The notes: generated from the sequence alone by a model not told the origin. Positions 44,977 to 55,131 are shown, counted from the first letter of the stretch. The stretch is DNA of 64,000 nucleotides from Sphaerosporella brunnea (GCA_008704415.1 VXIS01000006.1:124001-188000), one strand, 5' to 3'. Numbers and translations: made by a program.

Positions 44977-45487
44977 TGCACATTATGAATGCCCGTTACC
45001 GGGGTTACCAGCTCCACTGCGGCCTCGCAGCCCCCTGTCTCAGACCGTAATTGCAGTGAATGGTAACCGGGGCATTACAAACCAGCATCTCTGACTGACT
45101 AATCAGTGCAGAACCCGCTGTCGGACAACCCTGCTCACCCCGGCACACACGCGCCGGGGCCCCTCAATACTGTTTCCGCAGGGAATGCCAGCCGGGCTCG
45201 AACGCAGCGTCTGCCGCATTGAGCTTAAGGTCCGGACTGCGGAAGCAGGTCAGCTAACCATTGCGCCACGAAGGCGCGTGCGTTGGTTGACGTGTTTCGC
45301 CTGCCTTGTACCCTCTCACGTCGCGCCACAACACCAGCCACTGCAGTAGAGCTGACTAGGCCGGCTGCACCTACTGCTTGCAGCGATACACCACGATTCA
45401 TTTCAAATATGATCTGTCGCTTCGCTGTGCTGGCTATGCAAGCTGAATCCACCGCTTCCGGCTACCCTGGCGCGAGCGCTCGCTGCC
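44899..45487 (-). mobile_element. SINE-like element with tRNA-like promoter boxes and (ATT)n tail
   Basis: On the minus strand a head shared with 55330-55690 leads into a tRNA-like segment near 45190-45285 with an A-box-like TGGCGCAATGG and a B-box-like GTTCGAGCC. A body follows, then CATAATGTGCATTTTT and an (ATT)n tail ending at 44899. The A-to-B spacing and unpaired arms rule out a normal tRNA gene. ATATGAT on both sides (44893 and 45410 regions) hints at a target duplication for a shorter unit. The same 3' tail occurs in the copy at 51.2 kb. Confidence 0.55.
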
Positions 45488-45489
45488 TA

Positions 45490-46758
45490 CCCCATCTACT
45501 CGACTGTAACACTTAGCGCTATCTGGTAAAATATAGAGTTCCCGAGATCTCGGTTGTAACCGAGAAGGTGAATTCAGACGTCGGGCGCACAGAATCAATC
45601 GCTGGCGGCCACGATGGTGGTGGTGACGCGCGGGTGCCGGCTATGAGCTCACCATCAAATGCCAGCGCCGCGGCGTGCAATCCTCCACAGCGTGCAATCC
45701 GCCACAGCGTGTAATCCTCCATAGCGTGCAATCCTCCACAGCATCATCACCCCGCGAACCCCCGGGCTGCAAACATCGGACCGCTGAACGCTACGAAAAC
45801 CCTACTAAAAGTTGCATAAAATGCCGCGTGGATATCATGAAGGCCACAGCCGCACCGGCAATCAGAACCAAACCCCGGGCCAGCAGGCCGGGCGGTGTGA
45901 GGAAAAAAGCCCGCGGGCCGGAGCGCGAGCGCAAGGTCAAGCTCGCAATATCGAGCGTGGACGTTGTGAGGAAACAGTTGCGGCACTCCTATTCGCTTCG
46001 TAGGAAGGCCCGAATCATAAGTCACATGGAAACACCATCGATTCCGACGGGATTTAGCGCTGATCCCAGGTATGGCCGAGAGGCCTTGCACTGTCCAACA
46101 GTAATGGAGACACATGTGCGGACGAAAATACCTTATGATACTCTTCTACATTGGCGACGGCCAGCAAATCGTGAGAAAATCTTCTCCCGTGCAGCTGGTT
46201 TGCGCAAGATAAGATTAGGTGTGGAAAAATGGCCGGAAATGGAGGATATGGTGGTCCAGCAATTTTTAGAGCCTCGGCAATGAGGAAAGCCTGTATGAGT
46301 GGAGCTCTGCCTGTGGAAGAGCGGCATCTGCCTGATGCCAGTGGGTCTCGCAGGCAGCCCAAGCGGGCGTGCAAGGGGTGCATAGATACCTTTTTGTTGT
46401 ACCTAGTACCATTCACTCGATTGCTCTGCAGACGGGCCATCGTCCGCCGTCGACTACCACCAGACCGCCGCCGCCAAGCGTTCTCAGCTGAGCTAGAGCG
46501 TGCCAGTGACCGCCAGAGCACCCGTGACTACCGTCCTCAGCGCGCCCGCCGACCACCCAAGCTGCAATTGCAACCGCCACTACTTACTGCCGCAACCACC
46601 AGAGGAACAACTTGCATATCACCGGCAGTATTGGGGTGGGCGACTTCCATTCGCTGTGGGTAGCGATTTTATATGTTTAAGTTTTCGCTTAGAAGCGAGA
46701 TCTCGGGAACTCTGTTTTTCACCAGATAGCGCTATGTGTTACAGTCGAGTAGATGGGG
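45490..46758 (+). mobile_element. Non-autonomous pogo-type element with TA target duplication
   Basis: Terminal inverted repeats of at least 60 bp with few mismatches start CCCCATCTACTCGACTGTAA at 45490 and mirror 46758. Each is flanked by TA (45488-45489 and 46759-46760), the duplication made by Tc1/mariner/pogo transposases. The 1.27-kb interior encodes only a DNA-binding domain and lacks the DDE catalytic core. Internal fragments recur at about 52965-53065. Confidence 0.85.
45837..46283 (+). CDS. Pogo-type N-terminal DNA-binding domain protein
   Basis: A 148-residue frame from ATG 45837 (open further upstream to 45675 without ATG). A basic N terminus precedes RHSYSLRRKARIISHMETPS, matching the first helix-turn-helix of CENP-B/pogo proteins. 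IPYDTLLHWRRPANREKIFS follows, the recognition-helix region, then KWPEMEDMVVQQFLEPRQ, which resembles the start of the second HTH. There is no DDE domain downstream. The product could bind the terminal repeats and act as a repressor of relatives, which is inference. An intron between the two halves is possible. Confidence 0.55.
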   Translation: MKATAAPAIRTKPRASRPGGVRKKARGPERERKVKLAISSVDVVRKQLRHSYSLRRKARIISHMETPSIPTGFSADPRYGREALHCPTVMETHVRTKIPYDTLLHWRRPANREKIFSRAAGLRKIRLGVEKWPEMEDMVVQQFLEPRQ

Positions 46759-47639
46759 TATATACATTGTCGAGCGGTACCCGGAAGCAGGTAGACGCAA
46801 CAACCAGCAGGTCTCCAGGGATAACCCTACGGCGCGTGCAGTGAGCGATCCGTTTCGCCGTCCGTGAACCGCTTATACCGATGCCGGCTGACTACAATAC
46901 GACGCCAAACTGGTTAGCTCGCTTCGGTTCGGCCTCCAGCAACCGCCACACCGGGACACGCCACCGCCACCGTAAAACGCCACCGTTAAATGCCACACCA
47001 CTGCTCTCTATAGGGATAGGCGATGTTCCGGGATCAATAAAGCTCAAAATACCCCACCATTTATGGCTCTCCACATCATATCGATCTGCTCACATGCGAG
47101 CACTCACGCTGGCAGTACGACCAACCCTCGACCGGGGCCTCCAGTACAACCAACCCTCCCCGACCCCGCCACTACCTGAGCGCTTTGTTGTGAACCCGTC
47201 TGCCTGCTAGCCCACTCCTGAGGGCTTCGTTGTCGACCCGCCTGCCTGCTCGCTCGCTTCTCTCGCTGAACACTACACTGGAGACCTGCCCCGCGTCTCT
47301 ACCAACCCACCAGGTTGCTGGCCCGCCTAGCTGTCAACGATGCCTCATGTGAGCCTAACAAAACAACTGATCGAATTCTTCCTCAAATCGCTGGTGCAGG
47401 AGAGCAGCCAAAAGGAGCAAGGGAATCAAATAGAGTCCCTGGCGGAAGACCTGAAGGACGATCCACGCTTGGCAGCAGTAGATGCGTTCTCGGAGATGGT
47501 TGCAGATGCTACTGCGGCGGTAGCAGCACCATCAATTTTCAGCGCATCAAGTTCATCCGCAAGTGTGGCTTCAAACTTCAGCTTCACCACCACCGAGGCC
47601 ACAAGTGTTTGACTATCGAGACTGCAAGCGGACGAAGAT

Positions 47640-48753
47640 GAAGTAGCGGTTTCACGGACAAAAGTTGGTATGTTGCAACACCTGCTTTCAATTCGTTACT
47701 TCATGGATCGCACGCCAGTTACCAAAAGCGCGAGGTTTTTCCGGGATATTTTGCCGCAGCTTGAGCTTAACCGCTAGCAGCATTTTCTCCGAATACGCCC
47801 GGCTGCGTTGCAGCAACTCACCGCCTTGATCGAAAATCATCCTATTTTCCATGGTGGAGGTGTGTTCGAACAGGCTCCTGTTCAAAAGCAGTTGGCAGTG
47901 GCTTTACGTCGATTTGAAGGCGAATATTCCTCCAGTGGGTCGGCAATTTCTACAGCACAAATATTTGGTATTGGAGAGGGAACTGTGGTGCTATGCACAC
48001 GGCGCATTTGCAGAGTGTTGATGGATACTTTGTGGAAGAAAGCAGTCGTTTGGCCAGACCGCGTGGAGCGCATTCAAATGATACGGCGTGTGAGAGACCG
48101 GTTTCCTGCGGAGGCCAGAGTTTTCTCACACTGCGTCGGCTTTCTAGATGGAACGTTACTGTCATTCAAGCATAGTCCAGGAGTTCCTTCGAAGGACCAA
48201 AACGCGCATTTTTTCAGCTGCCACCCAGGACGATATGGACTGCAGTGTACTATAGTTTGTGATGATCAGCGAAAAATACCAGTTGCTAGTTCACGCTGGC
48301 CAGGGTCTGATAATGACGCTCGGGCTTTGACGTCACTCAAGATGTACCGTGAGCCAGAGCTCTACTTAATTGAGCACTGTATCGGTATGTGATTCGAGTT
48401 TAAACTGATAGCCAGTGCGTTGAAAATAAAACTTCATACCCTGACTTGACACGCCGGGTGTAGGCATTTTAAAAGCGCGGTTCTCTAGTCTGCGATGCCT
48501 ACCAAACCGCATTCTCGCAGGGTCTGATTTGAACTGGACCCACGCCTGGATTGGTGCTTGCATAATTTTGCATAACCTTTTGATTGACGATGCGGAAAGC
48601 GCACCGACTGCGGAAGAAATTCAACAAATTCTGGACGAAGAACGACTCGGAAATGAGGATCATGATGAAAACAATCAACAAGAACTGACGGGGCAACAAC
48701 AGAAGGTGGCTTTGGTGAAACAACTACCACTCGCGATGAGCTCCTTCAAATAA
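47640..48753 (+). pseudogene. PIF/Harbinger transposase, broken
   Basis: DDE_Tnp_4-type transposase. N-terminal part FMDRTPVTKSARFFRDILPQ, an in-frame TAG near 47776, then the helix-turn-helix region (SGSAISTAQIFGIGEGTV). The first catalytic Asp is in HCVGFLDGTLLSF and the second in SRWPGSDNDARALTSL. After ELYLIEHC the frame ends and about 60 residues, including the third acidic residue, are missing. The C-terminal signature WIGACIILHNLLIDD resumes at 48529 and ends at 48753. The GTATGT at the break could be a splice donor, but the lost catalytic segment makes this a pseudogene either way. Confidence 0.85.
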
Positions 48754-48991
48754 TCCCACGCAACTAAGCCAGGCTTAACAATGCCACTGAGCCTGCAAAG
48801 GACAAATGAAATAGACGGGCATACTATCGGAACAAAAGCAAAAAGGACGTATAACTAAAACTCAAAAGACCAGCATGCAAACTTACGCAATGAAATCCAT
48901 GTTATCATTGGACGAAAATGAAAAAAAATCTTGTAACTTCACCTCGCTGTACTCAGTTACTGCAGTGATCACTCACTTCAACTCTTCGTCA

Positions 48992-50331
48992 TCCTTCCTA
49001 CACACCACTCGCTTCGTGCTTACTAGCGCCAAGCCGCAACATGGTGCTCTCTGATTGGCCATACCCACCATCACGAAACCAGCTTCTGCCTCAAATGGCC
49101 CCAAGGACCAAACGCCCAGCCGCCAAACGTCGGTATGATGTCTGGTGGACGGCGTCACCCGACGACGATGACTCCTGCACAAAGTGCGGTATGGGGGGAC
49201 ATTTGACTAGCGACTGTCGGGAATTCGAAACGCGGCACGAGCGAATGGCCAGGTGCGTTCAAAATGAAGAGACTGCGACGCGGCTCAACATCCTCGATGA
49301 GTGGAAAGCTCTACGGGCCGCCAAGCAGTCGCAAGATGCACAGATGCAGGACGCCTCACATGAGGTCATGTCTGCTGCCCCTACTGTCCCTCCCACTGCC
49401 ATCCCTCTCGCGAATTTCGCACACACGGTCGAGGAACTTTTAGGGCGGCATCTCGCCGCCATCAAGGAAGGATTCGACGCCAGTTTGGCCAATCTGGTCA
49501 AAGTCGTACTCGAGCTGAAGGAAACGGTCGAAGAACTCTCGGTCCAAAACAGAGCACTTCAAACCCAGCTCAGCGCAGTCTCAGCGGGACGCCCCGGGTA
49601 CACGACGGTGTCGCACGCGGCCTCCCAGACACCGCCCCCGCCTCCGCCCCCGCTCGCGTCAGCGGAGGTGACTGCCGCGCCGCCGGAGGTCACGGCGAGG
49701 TCTAAACGCAGGCGCTCCGGGCCGCCCAGCCCGACAGTGCAGCCTGCAAAACAAGCGAGAACGCACTCCCCTCCCCCCTCTCTTATGCATTCGAAACACG
49801 CGGAACCAAGCACTGCTTTGGTCTCGATGCGACCAGACCCGGTAACGCAACCAGCACCCGGCAACCCAGAGGCTGACGCCCCTCCCAGTGGAGGGACGGA
49901 GGCCGAAGGGGGCTGGAAGAAGGTTGAAAGGAAGAAACGTAGACGGCCCTCGGGCTGCTCAACGGAAAAAGACAAGCGGGCAAGCGCGCCCTCCTGGGCC
50001 CAAGTGGCCCGGGGCGGAGGCGTGAGCATCAACGTATTCATAGGCGAAGCCGCTGACACCAAGCGGTACAGGCCTCGCAATGCCACGGGGGGGAGGAGAA
50101 AGGAGAAGGGGAGGGGAAGGAGAGGGAGCAGCGGGCTCCGGTCGTGCAGCGTTGAAGAGGGGGAGTAATACTGTCCTTTCTGTACCTTTTTGCGATTTCC
50201 TTGATTTTCTTTCCTTCGGAGGAGCAGACCCCAGAGTAGGACCCCGAGCCTAGGGGTAGCGATGATTCTGTTCTACATATATGTCATGGCCGCAAGCGGC
50301 CGAATACATTATGATTAAAACAAAACAAAAA
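48992..50331 (+). mobile_element. ORF1-only LINE derivative with 14-bp target site duplication
   Basis: The 14-bp word TCAACTCTTCGTCA occurs directly before (48978-48991) and after (50332-50345) a 1340-bp segment. That segment ends in an A-rich tail (AAAACAAAACAAAAA), the signature of target-primed reverse transcription. It contains a 49-bp leader, one ORF1-like gene and a ~160-bp 3' UTR. No endonuclease or reverse transcriptase is encoded, so it depends on another LINE. A diverged relative lies at 56740-57125. Confidence 0.9.
49041..50168 (+). CDS. LINE ORF1-like zinc-knuckle protein
   Basis: A 375-residue protein with an intact frame from ATG 49041. Near residue 50 there is a CCHC knuckle, CTKCGMGGHLTSDC. 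A coiled-coil stretch follows at about residues 145-180 (VVLELKETVEELSVQNRALQ). Then comes a long Pro-rich disordered region and a basic tail with GWKKVERKKRRRPSG and APSWAQVARGG. Knuckle, coiled coil and basic segments are the layout of LINE ORF1 nucleic-acid-binding chaperones. The related fragment at 56.9-57.1 kb conserves the coiled-coil block (VPELKGTVDKLSAQNGELR). Confidence 0.75.
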   Translation: MVLSDWPYPPSRNQLLPQMAPRTKRPAAKRRYDVWWTASPDDDDSCTKCGMGGHLTSDCREFETRHERMARCVQNEETATRLNILDEWKALRAAKQSQDAQMQDASHEVMSAAPTVPPTAIPLANFAHTVEELLGRHLAAIKEGFDASLANLVKVVLELKETVEELSVQNRALQTQLSAVSAGRPGYTTVSHAASQTPPPPPPPLASAEVTAAPPEVTARSKRRRSGPPSPTVQPAKQARTHSPPPSLMHSKHAEPSTALVSMRPDPVTQPAPGNPEADAPPSGGTEAEGGWKKVERKKRRRPSGCSTEKDKRASAPSWAQVARGGGVSINVFIGEAADTKRYRPRNATGGRRKEKGRGRRGSSGLRSCSVEEGE

Positions 50332-50647
50332 TCAACTCTTCGTCAATCTGATAGTGTGAATCGTCTTGAAGCGCCAGAGTATAGCCATCATCCTCGTCAA
50401 AGATCGTGTCAGTTGGGGCTAAATGGGGTTTGGGATTCAAACTACGATGAAAGTCGTAATGGGCCCGAAAGGATTCCTTTTATTGCTGACGTGAACGCAC
50501 TGAGTGATTAGCGACAGCGACATCATGATGGCTATTTGCCCTGGCCGGAGTATCATGACGCTGTACAGCGGATTGGAAACCGCGGGGCGTGAGCTCCAGT
50601 TCACTCCGATGGACTCTGTGTCCAGTCAGTGTTGCTTTTGCCTCCAG

Positions 50648-51021
50648 CTATCTGATTTTCAGGGCCTTTTCTTCCAGCTTGAGTTTATCTCGTTCCAGTT
50701 GCAGCTTCTCCCGCTCCAACTCATGCTGTTTATTAAATTTCTCGGCCTCAAAGGCGGGTTGCTTGTCGGTGATTCCTCCCGCTTCATAAAATTTGGCCGG
50801 GCACGCAATTTATCAACAGCATAGCGCTTCTCACGCATATCCGGTCCCTCTGTTGTTAAGTCTTCGAGCCAGTGTGTTGGTGCCACTTGGTGGGCGGTGT
50901 AGGCTGCCGGCTGCTTTGCCCGGTGGTGGTGGGTTTGGAGGAGGCGTCGAGGGTGGCGGCAGGTGTGTTGGTGGGCGGTGCAAGTTACCCGCAGCTTTGC
51001 CTGGTGGAGTCGCGGAAGCAT
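50648..51021 (-). pseudogene. Coiled-coil partner protein remnant, probably Harbinger-associated
   Basis: The minus strand reads DMREKRYAVDKLRARPNFMK in one frame and, after a frameshift near 50770, FEAEKFNKQHELEREKLQ and LERDKLKLEEKALKIR to a TAG at 50648-50650. A charged C-terminal coil of this kind is typical of the Myb/SANT-type second protein of PIF/Harbinger elements, and it converges on the transposase remnant at 47.6-48.75 kb. The Myb domain itself is not visible. Assignment to the same element is inference. Confidence 0.45.
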
Positions 51022-51074
51022 TAGCGTTGAGGGCAGTTTCGTTTATTTTTATTTTTTCATTCTACTTTTTTTTT

Positions 51075-51165
51075 TCGAACGATTCCATTTTGGAGGAAAG
51101 GGGTTTTCGAACGATGGCATTTTGGAGGAAAAGGGAACATCGATGGCAGGTTAGAGTATAGATTG
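51075..51165. repeat. Short tandem repeat around CGAACGAT..CATTTTGGAGGAAA
   Basis: Two or three ~43-bp units, each with CATTTTGGAGGAAA.GGG followed by a CGATGGCA-like word. Confidence 0.6.
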
Positions 51166-51214
51166 AAAAACGATGGCATAATAGAGGTTTACCGAAAACT
51201 TAAACATAAAACGT

Positions 51215-51485
51215 CGCCACAGCCATTTGCTGACTATGCTGGCTACACCTACCGCTTCCGGCAACTGCTGCGCTGTGCTGACAACACCAGCGAAAGATAC
51301 AGCCTCCGCGTAGAGCTCAACTACCTGTGTATGTATATAGTGATCGACAGCTCGCGCCAGGGTAGCAGGAAGCGGTGGATTTAGCTTCCGTAGCCATCAC
51401 CGCGCAGCGCTACGTCATATATCGTAATCAGCGGTGGCGTATGGCATACATAATGTGCATCTTTTTTTTATTATTATTATTATTA
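51215..51485 (+). mobile_element. SINE-like element, second copy, with (ATT)n tail
   Basis: Shares CGCGCCAGGGTAGC(A/C)GGAAG and GCGGTGGATT(T/C)AGCTT with the 45.4-kb element and with 55.45 kb, and ends CATAATGTGCATC followed by T8 and (ATT)n. It lacks the tRNA-like segment. The identical 3' terminus indicates mobilisation by the same LINE machinery. Confidence 0.6.
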
Positions 51486-51538
51486 ATTAATATAGTATTT
51501 TGCTGGATAATTGGCGGTATGTACATACTGTTGTAAAA

Positions 51539-52770
51539 GGGGGGGGGGGGTAATGGAAATCGTTGACCAACGATCGGCCAACAGTTTTTAGAATACAAAC
51601 GTTTGCCGTTCAAAAATTACATTGAGACAGTTTGTGAAAACCAAACGTTGGGTGATTTGAAATCATTTTCAAAAGCAGAAACGTTTCTAGAATTTGCCTA
51701 TGTTTTTGCTATGTAAACGTTTTGAGCGCAGCGACGTTGGCGAGTTGACAAGCGTTGTGCAGCGCGACCGTTGTCAGCGTGCAACCATTTTTGAGGTTAA
51801 AAACGTTGTCAGAAGCGTTTTTGAGGCGTTTGCCGATGGTTGGTGCACGCCACTCCAACGTCGTCACAGCGAAATATATTTGTCCCCTCCCGTCCCCTCC
51901 CCTCCTCTCCACCCACCCCCCCCCCCCCCGCCCGCTCGCTCTATATACTCTATATACTGTACGTACTCTATCTATTCTATATACTCTATCTAGTCTATCT
52001 AGTCTATCTAGTCTATCTAGTCTATCTATTCTATCTAGTCTATCTACTCTATCTACTCTACTCAGCGGGAGTCGATGAGCTAGCTGTGTGAGAGTCAGCG
52101 AGAGTCAACGAGATAGCTCTGTGAGAGTCAGCGGGAGTCAACGAGAGTCTAAGGAACGTGGGGGGAGGGGGGTCATGTTAGTCTGCGGGGTTGTTGTTGG
52201 AAGTGAGGAAGTGTCGAAGTGAGGAAGTGTTGCGATTGTACTTAAGTAGAAGAAGGACGGGACGTGCTCACTAAGCTTCACTCGGTTCCATGGCCTGGCA
52301 GTGGTAGGGGCTGAACCTCATCGCGACAACGATCGCAGAGACCAAACGTTTGTGCAGACGTCTGGTCATAACGTCTATCACGACCAAACGTTTCTCTTGA
52401 CGTTGGCCACGATCGTTCTGAGAGACCGAACGTTGACGCAATCATTTTCACGGTATGGGCAATGCTTTCAATACGAAGCTTTCGCCCACAGTCGTTCTCA
52501 TCTTTACCAGCATCGGCAGTAAGTGCAATGTTTATGGCCTCGAGCAATGTTCCGATTCGTAAAACGTTCTGAGTTTTCGCAACGTTTGCGACAACTGAGC
52601 TGTTGGCTGATTCTTTCTACAGGGGAAACGTAGGCCAAGCCATACGTTCCTAAACTGGCCACGTTTCTGTCTCAAAAATGGTTCAAAAATGCGCTAAAAA
52701 CGTTTGTCATGTGAAAACCATCCACCAATGCTATGAAAACAGGACCAAAACGTTTCTATTACCCCCCCCC
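51539..52770. mobile_element. TIR element with G/C-tract ends and AACGTT subterminal repeats
   Basis: The left end is G12 followed by TAATGGAAATCGTT. The right end, reversed, is G9 followed by TAATAGAAACGTT. The palindrome AACGTT occurs more than ten times inside, concentrated near both ends, as expected for transposase-binding subterminal repeats. No coding capacity, and the target duplication is unclear because of the homopolymer tips. Superfamily not determined. Confidence 0.6.
51940..52076. repeat. TCTATCTAGTC microsatellite
   Basis: A run of CTATATACT/CTATCTAGT units, followed to about 52155 by a GAGAGTCA(A/G)CG(A/G)GA repeat. It sits inside the TIR element. Confidence 0.9.
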
Positions 52771-52779
52771 TTTCCTCAA

Positions 52780-53140
52780 CGGTAGTTGGGAGATGGAATA
52801 GAATTGTTTTTATCCGGGCGGGTGCTGGCGGTGAAATGAGACGGTCTTGCTTCCTCGACTATAACCCACTAAAGTAGCCCAGATCACTCTCTTCCGGTCC
52901 GCAACCGATTGTCCAAGCTCCAGTTGTCGTATGCCCACAACTCAGGCTTCCGGTGAGCTCAGATCGCACCGGCAATCATAACCAAACCCCAGGGGCGGCC
53001 TGAGGACCAAACCCCAAACCGTCTGGGACCGCCGCCGGGCGTTCTCGGCAGAGCTAGAGCGCGCCAGTGTGTTCTTAACAACTGGTTGCACGACTTCCAT
53101 CTGGTGTGGGACCTCTGCTGGCCGAACCGATATTGACCAG
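52780..53140. mobile_element. Mosaic of pogo-element fragments
   Basis: 52785-52865 is the inverse of 44550-44630 and includes CTCGACTATAACCCAC, a pogo-type terminus. 52965-53000 (ACCGGCAATCATAACCAAAC) matches about 45855-45890, and 53030-53070 (GCGTTCTCGGCAGAGCTAGA) matches about 46475-46515. These are scrambled remains of the same transposon family. Confidence 0.6.
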
Positions 53141-53144
53141 GCGT

Positions 53145-53272
53145 ACCCGGCGCCGGCCGGCACCTATCAGATATCCAGACTTTTCATTCACCGGCCCGAT
53201 CCTATCAGGCTCTCCGCATCATGCGCCCGGCTTGACCCACTCTGGCGGGCGGGCGGACTATTGACAGCCCTG
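53145..53272 (+). mobile_element. hAT MITE fragment F (3' end)
   Basis: Corresponds to the last ~130 bp of the MITE (GCCGGCACCTATCAGATATC to ATTGACAGCCCTG). It ends exactly where the 34-bp minisatellite begins. Confidence 0.85.
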
Positions 53273-54803
53273 TCGAAGCCCTGTTCGAGTGATCCACCCC
53301 GTTCCGTTCAAGCCCGTTCGAGTGATCAATCCCATCCCAGTCCCGTTTGAGTGATCCACCGCGCAGGGCTGTCAAAAGTCCGGCCAGTCCGGCTTTGAGC
53401 GCGGCCTGAACCGGACTGATTGAAACGGGCTTTTGAAATCACGGCCCGTTTGGACCAGGCTTTTTGGATCGAGACCCAGGCGCCTACGGGCACCCGCCAG
53501 GCCCAGAAGGACCCGGCGCCCGGCGGGCCCGCCCGGCATCTGTAGTTTTTTGCTTACACATACATCAAGGAAAGAAAGATGAACGCGAGATACAGATTCA
53601 ACAACCTGAAGGACCTCCAGCTACCCTTCCATATCCGCCGCCCGATGTTCCAAGTCACTCAGCATACGCTCAACCTGATGAATTTAAGAACCCGCCCATA
53701 TACCATATCTTCCCTCGCAAGGATTTGAGGCATTCTATGGCGTGGATCGACCAGTCTTTTGATTGCGATCGACGCTTTAGCTGCGGCGGAACCACCACCG
53801 AAAGATTAGCGCTTTTAGTGGCCCCACTTTTGGCACAATGACCAACCCGACATTAATTCTTTGGTACCGGGCACCGGCCGGCACCTATCAGATATCCAGG
53901 TTTTTCTTATGCCGGCCCAAACCTGTCGGGCTTGCCACATCACCGGCCCGACCTGACCCACTCTGTGGGGCCCCGTTTGACCTGGCGGCCGGCCGGACTA
54001 TTGACAGCCCTGCCACCGCGTTCGAGTGATCAACCCCATCCCAGCCCCGTTTGAGTGATCCACCTCATCTCAGCCCCGTTCGAGTGATCAACCCCGTTCG
54101 AGTGATTCACCCCGTTCCGTTCGAGCCCCGTTCGAGTGATCAATCCCATCCCAGCCCCGTTCAAGTGATGAACCCTATCCCAGCCCCGTTCGAGTGATAA
54201 ACCCCATCCAAGCCCCGTTCGAGTGATCCACCCCGTTCCGTCCCAGCCCAGTTCGAGTGATCCATCCTGTTCCGTTCGAGTCCCTTTCGAGTGATCAACC
54301 CCGTTCCGTTCAAGCCCCGTTTGAGTGATCCGTCCCGTTCCGTCCCAGCCCCGTTCGAGTGATCCATCCTGTTCCGTTCGAGTCCTTTCGAGTGATCAAC
54401 CCCGTTCCGTTCAAGCCCCGTTTGAGTGATCCGTCCCGTTCCGTCCCAGCCCCGTTCGAGTGATCCATCCTGTTCCGTTCGAGTCCCTTTCGAGTGATCA
54501 ACCCCGTTCCGTTCAAGCCCCGTTTGAGTGATCCGTCCCGTTCCGTCCCAGCCCAGTTCGAGTGATCCATCCTGTTCCGTTCGAGTCCTTTCGAGTGATC
54601 AACCCCGTTCCGTTCAAGCCCCGTTCGAGTGATCCGTTCCGTTCCGTCCCAGGCCCTTTCGAGTGATCCATACCGTTCCGTTCAAGCCCCGTTCGAGTGA
54701 TCCATCCTGTTCCGTCCCAGCCCTGTTCGAGTGATCAACCCTGTTCCATCCCAGCCCAGTTCGAGTGATCAAACCCGTTTGAGTGATCAACCCCATCCAA
54801 GCC
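53273..54803. repeat. 34-bp minisatellite with trimeric higher-order structure
   Basis: Monomers of 34 bp such as GAGTGATCCATCCTGTTCCG plus TTCGAGTCCCTTTC. Three monomer types alternate, giving a ~102-bp higher-order unit, clearest at 54230-54640. A hAT MITE (53364-54012) is inserted in it. Open minus-strand frames across the array are repeat artefacts. Confidence 0.92.
53364..54012 (+). mobile_element. hAT MITE copy B, 649 bp, with 8-bp target duplication
   Basis: Same termini and length as copy A, flanked by the perfect duplication CCACCGCG (53356-53363 and 54013-54020). It is inserted in the 34-bp minisatellite. Differs from copy A at about two positions near the 3' end (G/A in CGGCCC(G/A)AACC and C/T in ACTC(C/T)GTGG). 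Confidence 0.95.
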
Positions 54804-55131
54804 CAGGGCTGTCAAAAGTCCGGCCAGTCCGGCTTTGGAGGAGGCCTGAACCTGTTTGATTCAAACGGGCTTTGAAACATACGGCCTGTTTGGACCAGGC
54901 AATTTTGCACCGGGCCCAGGTGACTGAAGGTGCCCATCAGGTCCGATGAACACCCGGCGCGCGGCGGGCCCGCCAGGCACGGGTACAATGTTTGCTTACA
55001 CTGACATCAAGAAAAGAAAACGAAAGGGAGACACAGATTGAACGTGAAGCCTCTAGCCATGAATCTCCGCAGCCCGCTGTTCCAAGTCAGACCAGGGGTT
55101 CCCGGCGCCGGCCGGACTATTGACAGCCCTG
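54804..55131 (+). mobile_element. hAT MITE copy C, internally deleted, 328 bp
   Basis: Both termini are present (CAGGGCTGTCAAAAGTCCGG and GGACTATTGACAGCCCTG) but the interior is diverged and shorter. Flanks TCCAAGCC and GTGTTCTC do not match, so it is older or rearranged. Confidence 0.85.

Noticed and set aside
45190..45285. tRNA gene on the minus strand
   Set aside because: A- and B-box-like motifs are present, but the spacing is too long and the T-arm and anticodon arm do not pair properly. It fits a SINE promoter better.
54161..54796. Minus-strand frames with repeated DHSN.AGTERDGSLKRG
   Set aside because: They are products of the 34-bp minisatellite read in one direction; no start context or non-repeat part supports a protein.
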